64,000 nt of DNA from an uncultured Rhodospirillales bacterium. GTDB taxonomy: Bacteria > Pseudomonadota > Alphaproteobacteria > Acetobacterales > Acetobacteraceae. Every line of letters starts with the position of its first letter. The first letter of the stretch is position 1. The notes under the pieces are model-generated. The model searched no databases, had not been told where the DNA came from, and saw only the letters and a program-made list of their open reading frames with translations. Location: contig CAIYSR010000129.1 of assembly GCA_903928895.1 (NCBI GenBank), forward strand, positions 57,400-121,399, given 5' to 3'. The position numbers were made by a program, and so were the translations under genes. Positions 61,901 through 64,000 of this stretch are shown piece by piece.

Positions 61901-62086
61901 GGAGACGCAGGACCAGTAGGTTCCGGCATCGGTGGTTTTCCAGATGCCGCCGGCGCAGGCGCCGAAATAGAAGGTTTCGCGGTGGACGGGGTCACCGGCG
62001 ACGGCGACGACGCGGCCGCCGCGGGAGGGGCCGATGCAGCGCCATTTGAGGGCGTCGAAGGTTCCGGCGGTGCTGAGGTTCGACAT
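58940..62086 (-). CDS. Large Asp-box (BNR/VPS10-sortilin-like) beta-propeller protein
   Basis: 1048 residues from the ATG at 62086 (GGGATGGA upstream; an ATG 12 bases earlier is also possible). About nine Asp-box repeats of the form GxxxSxDGGxTW are visible: GIWKTTDAGTYW, GVYKSSDAGRTW, GVFRSKDGGATW, GFFRSMDGGDTW, GLYRSEDYGNSW, HVFRTRDEGQSW, HVTRDDGKSW, LFRSTDSGRTW and GVFMTLDDGATW. They build two propellers over about residues 1-720. The remaining ~330 residues hold a beta-sandwich-like part (HPAPAKLDPALVTLKDKP, PGTYTVAFTADG) and a helical end. Homologues are called glycosyl hydrolase, usually without proof of activity. No signal peptide is visible, which is unusual for the type. Confidence 0.88.
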   Translation of the reverse strand: MSNLSTAGTFDALKWRCIGPSRGGRVVAVAGDPVHRETFYFGACAGGIWKTTDAGTYWSCVSDGFMTTASVGAIAVAPSDPNVIYAGTGETTIRLDVSYGDGVYKSSDAGRTWKNIGLRNSKHIGRIVIHPHNPDIVFVAALGDIFGPNEERGVFRSKDGGATWEKILYRDADTGAVELSIDPHNPRIIFATFWQTRRNFWNISSGGPGSGFFRSMDGGDTWEELTRLPNLPTALLGKLGVAVSPAKSGRVWVLIEAAADQAGLYRSEDYGNSWKLISSNRDLIHRPWYYTHIFADPCDADTVYVTNYQMWKSIDGGTNFSEINTPHGDNHDLWIDPTDPNRMVEGNDGGACVSFNGGWTWSTIYNQLTAQFYRIDADDKFPYNVYATQQDNTSIAVPTATVWGAITLGDCTYPGTGESGFIAVKPDDNNIVYCGAVGSSPGGAGALQRYDYRTGQITLVNVWPEESTGIAPRDMRYRFAWTFPIVFSPHDTGVLYAGGNHVFRTRDEGQSWEEISPDLSHNDKSRQGPSGGDVTGESAGAEVHATCASVVESPHRKGEIWASTDDGLVHVTRDDGKSWTNVTPPGMPDLAYIGCVELSAHDPDTIYVAATRYKLSDYEPYLFRSTDSGRTWASINGTFPEGEITRVLRADPVRKGLLFVGTETGVFMTLDDGATWTRMTGGIPVVPVYDLKIKGSDLIAGTHGRSFWLLDDISPLRGLAGTATTLLPPRPATRSRMHFGAMGGVRHSVSFGIVFGIGGGIRTHEQPDGSKTREYLDVGENPPYGALIWYHLAADHSGPVSLAIRDAAGNTVASFASDDTKLPIARRPTTKPGLNRFVWDLKHPAPAKLDPALVTLKDKPFTNDNDGPAGPLAMPGTYTVAFTADGHSATAELEVVKDPRLSTPLAAHQAQFDLVKELTDTLGAVNLSVNRIRRARQQLAALAAAHPALADQASAASASLRAIEAVLVDIHRTGPRDVLRNPAGLNDTLVDLINTVAMSDTSPTAQAAAVSRELIERAAALSSQLEAVFLGDIAALNQAAAASAHITG

Positions 62087-62201
62087 GTCGTGTTCCATCC
62101 CTGCGTTAGAGGAACGGAGCGTAAAGAGGGCACGGCGGGAGGGCAATCGGGGGTGTATGTTACGTAAATGGAACAAATAGGACGCGCATAGGCGCAGAGG
62201 G

Positions 62202-62756
62202 TCAGCGGGCGGTTGAAAAAATGGCGGAAAACGGCGTAAAGGCGATGGGGTGCGGTTGCGCCGCGACCGTGGGCCAGGTTGGGGCGGGGCGGGGTTTCGG
62301 TGGAATTTTCGGGGGCCTGGGGGCGGGCGGGGGTTTGCCGCCGGGCGGGGTGAGACCGAGCATGCGGCAGAGCGGGCGCAGAAGGCGGTTGGCTTGCGGG
62401 GCGGCGGCGAGGAAATCCGCGAGTTCGGGGGTGTTGGCGAGGAAATGCTGGAGTTGGCTGGCGCGGGTGTTGACGTTGTAGTCCTGCAGGCGGCGGACGA
62501 GCCAGGCTTGGCCGCGGGGGAGGCGGGGTTTCGGCGTGGCGGGGCGTTTGGCGCGCGGGCCGCGGGTGCGGGGCTTGGGGAGTTTGCCGGATTGCCAGAG
62601 GGCGACGAGGCGTTCGAAGCGCTGGATGGTGCGGCCGAGACGGCCCCAGGTGAGGACGAGGAGGGCGCGGACGGTTGTGTCGCGGTGGGCGATGAGGCCC
62701 AGGGTGACTTTGAGTCCTTCGAGGATGGTCCGGAACGGGGCGGTGAGGGGCGTCAT
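62202..62756 (-). CDS. Small Pro/Arg-rich hypothetical protein of a type seen in Acetobacteraceae
   Basis: 184 residues. An N-terminal basic helical region (RTIQRFERLVALWQSGKLPK, about residues 37-56) is followed by a Pro/Arg/Lys linker and a recognisable block LPRGQAWLVRRLQDYNVNTR, ASQLQHFLANTPELADFLAA, APQANRLLRPLCRMLGL (about 78-134), then a Pro-rich tail. I recall similar multi-copy hypotheticals in acetic-acid-bacterium relatives; no function is known to me. A good sigma-70 promoter lies so close that the mRNA would have almost no leader, and there is no Shine-Dalgarno. Confidence 0.7.
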   Translation of the reverse strand: MTPLTAPFRTILEGLKVTLGLIAHRDTTVRALLVLTWGRLGRTIQRFERLVALWQSGKLPKPRTRGPRAKRPATPKPRLPRGQAWLVRRLQDYNVNTRASQLQHFLANTPELADFLAAAPQANRLLRPLCRMLGLTPPGGKPPPAPRPPKIPPKPRPAPTWPTVAAQPHPIAFTPFSAIFSTAR

Positions 62757-62764
62757 CGAGAATA

Positions 62765-62794
62765 GTTATAAAATATCACTAATCACCGCGTCAA
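62765..62794 (-). promoter_or_regulatory. sigma-70-type promoter for the small hypothetical protein
   Basis: On the minus strand: TTGACG (62794-62789), an 18-base spacer and TATAAC (62770-62765). The -10 ends 8 bases before the ATG at 62756, so transcription would begin within one to three bases of the start codon, implying a leaderless or nearly leaderless mRNA. Confidence 0.6.
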
Positions 62795-62871
62795 GCGGCG
62801 AGGTGGGGGGGATGGGTGTTATCGTGGATCAGCGGTGGCAGAGCTGCCGGTGCGGCACTATCTTGGTCCGC

Positions 62872-63828
62872 ATGACCGATACTCCTGCCTTTCTCGATGC
62901 CGGCCGCCCCGATGTGCCGGATATCGTGGTGCCGCGCGGCGTCACCCCGTTCCATCTGCCGCAGCGCCCGGTGCGCGGGCGGCTGGTGAAGCTTGGCAAG
63001 CTCGCCGATGCACTGCTGCTGCGCCACGACACCGACGATGCGGTGACGCGGCTGCGCGGCGAGGCGCTGGCGCTGGTGGCGGCGCTGGCGACGGCGCTGA
63101 AGTACCGCGGCTCGTTCAGCCTGAACGCCAAGGGCGACGGGGCGGTGCCGATGCTGCTGGCGGATTGCACCGATACCGGGGCGCTGCGCGGCTACGCGCG
63201 GGTGGATGGCGAGAAGCTTGCGGCGGTGCTGGCCGAGACGCCGGAGCCCACGGCGGCGGCGTTGCTGGGGCAGGGCTACCTCGCCTTCACGGTCGACCAG
63301 GGGCCGGACATGGAGCGGTACCAGGGGCTGGTGGCGATCGAGGGCGGCAGCCTGGGGACGATGGCGCTGCATTATTTCGACGCCAGCGAGCAGACCCCGT
63401 GCTTCCTGCGGCTGGCCTGCGCGCGGACGGCGGCGGGCTGGCGGGCCAGCGCGCTGATCCTGGAGAAGATCGCCGGCGCCGGCGGGGTCGATCCGGAGAT
63501 GGACTCGCAGATCGCCGACGAGCATTGGGGCACGGCGACGATCCTGGCCGAGACGGTGACGGATGCGGAACTGCTGGACGACGATCTGGCACCGGAGGAT
63601 CTGCTGTACCGGCTGTTCCATACCGAGGGGGTGGCGGCCGATTTCTCGCGGGCGCTGGCCTATGGCTGCCGCTGTTCGCGCCGGCGGCTGGCGGGGCTAT
63701 TGGAGACGTTTTCGGACGAGGACCTCGATCACATGGCGATCGAGGGCGAAATCGTCATGACCTGCGAATTCTGCAACCACGATTTCCGCTTCCCGCGCCA
63801 GGCCGTGCGCCGCGCCGGGGCGGCCTGA
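62872..63828 (+). CDS. hslO: Hsp33, redox-regulated chaperone
   Basis: Hsp33 is a cytosolic holdase switched on by oxidation through a zinc-bound Cys tetrad. 318 residues. The tetrad is intact: Cys 266 and 268 in YGCRCSRRRL, and Cys 298 and 301 in MTCEFCNHDFRF. Upstream, RGEALALVAALATALKYRGS and KGDGAVPMLLADCTDTGALR, plus GYLAFTVDQGPDMERYQGLV, match the core domain. The frame is open upstream for over 300 bases, but the ATG at 62872 gives the family N-terminus; the Shine-Dalgarno is weak. The lipoprotein gene starts 2 bases after its stop. Confidence 0.94.
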   Translation: MTDTPAFLDAGRPDVPDIVVPRGVTPFHLPQRPVRGRLVKLGKLADALLLRHDTDDAVTRLRGEALALVAALATALKYRGSFSLNAKGDGAVPMLLADCTDTGALRGYARVDGEKLAAVLAETPEPTAAALLGQGYLAFTVDQGPDMERYQGLVAIEGGSLGTMALHYFDASEQTPCFLRLACARTAAGWRASALILEKIAGAGGVDPEMDSQIADEHWGTATILAETVTDAELLDDDLAPEDLLYRLFHTEGVAADFSRALAYGCRCSRRRLAGLLETFSDEDLDHMAIEGEIVMTCEFCNHDFRFPRQAVRRAGAA

Positions 63829-63830
63829 GC

Positions 63831-64000
63831 ATGGATCCGATGATGATGATTGCCCGTTGTTTCGCGGTGTGCCTGGTGGTGCTGCTGGCCGGCTGCAAGC
63901 CGCCGGAGAAGCCGGTGTTCGAGGCGTTCGATTTTGCCTATCTGACCACGATCAAGCTCAACGTGGCGACGATCGAGATCGAGGATGCCTGGGTGCCGCG
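63831..64000 (+). CDS. Lipoprotein, N-terminal fragment (cut by window edge)
   Basis: 56 codons are visible before the right edge. The sequence starts MDPMMMIARCFAVCLVVLLA and has a lipobox LAGC with Cys at residue 22, so it should be lipid-modified and membrane-bound facing the periplasm. The mature part begins KPPEKPVFEAFDFAYLTTIK. The family cannot be told from this fragment. It starts 2 bases after the hslO stop, so it is probably cotranscribed. Confidence 0.75.
   Translation, partial: MDPMMMIARCFAVCLVVLLAGCKPPEKPVFEAFDFAYLTTIKLNVATIEIEDAWVP

Noticed and set aside
1..64000. tRNA, rRNA, CRISPR arrays, insertion sequences, integrases or phage genes
   Set aside because: None could be supported on reading; no transposase or integrase motifs, no regular spaced direct repeats and no cloverleaf with a conserved T-loop were noticed.

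Overview
The window is high-GC alphaproteobacterial chromosome, most likely Acetobacteraceae (Rhodospirillales). This rests on four things: a fliF-fliG-fliH-fliN-flbD gene order like the Caulobacter fliF operon, a ~180 kDa NAD-glutamate dehydrogenase, a small proline-rich protein and a Hint-domain protein of types I associate with acetic-acid-bacterium relatives, and a repeated A/T hairpin element in a GC-rich background. I see no tRNA, rRNA, IS element, phage gene or CRISPR array, and no gap above 300 bases without a gene.

Layout. (1) 1-13394, flagellar cluster. flgE-flgK run leftward, and flgK is cut by the window edge. Divergently, fliK-flgD are followed by fliF-fliG-fliH-fliN-flbD-flhA-flhF-flhG. 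The 272-base divergent region carries a sigma-54 type promoter on each strand with a cluster of palindromic boxes between them. Related palindromes precede fliF. FlbD, a sigma-54 activator encoded in the same operon, is the obvious candidate to bind them. (2) 13450-26398, housekeeping and metabolism: NAD-glutamate dehydrogenase, a PhnZ-type HD protein divergent from a galactonate-dehydratase-like enolase-superfamily enzyme, an RND efflux permease with its fusion protein, TspO, a secreted ankyrin-like protein and an unassigned protein.

(3) 26434-38931, a long leftward catabolic gene run with short gaps or overlaps: a molybdopterin sulfoxide/N-oxide reductase-like enzyme, MFS transporter, two LLM flavin oxidoreductases, a fused double CaiB CoA-transferase, alpha/beta hydrolase, N-acyl-D-amino-acid deacylase-like amidohydrolase, HMG-CoA-lyase-like enzyme and HpcH/HpaI aldolase. 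A divergent amidase faces it. (4) 40400-52844, a second transport and catabolism block: MFS transporter, Nudix-like protein, FAH-family hydrolase, DMT exporter, a complete peptide-type ABC importer with an SDR dehydrogenase placed between its permease and ATPase genes, and two PLP aminotransferases. Regions 3 and 4 look like import and breakdown of one or more amide- or amine-containing organic acids. The substrate cannot be read from sequence.

(5) 52884-64000: MarR with an EmrA-type fusion protein but no EmrB, a Hint-like protein lacking the expected cysteine, a CpdA-like phosphodiesterase, an FMN glutamate-synthase-like protein, a medium-chain dehydrogenase, a large Asp-box propeller protein, a small Acetobacteraceae-type hypothetical, Hsp33, and the start of a lipoprotein cut by the right edge.

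Three copies of a composite A/T-rich inverted repeat (42493, 45919, 57664) sit between genes. One of them sits inside the ABC importer operon. Several leaders contain dyads that would pair with the ribosome-binding site. All family calls come from reading translated sequence; no database search was possible.
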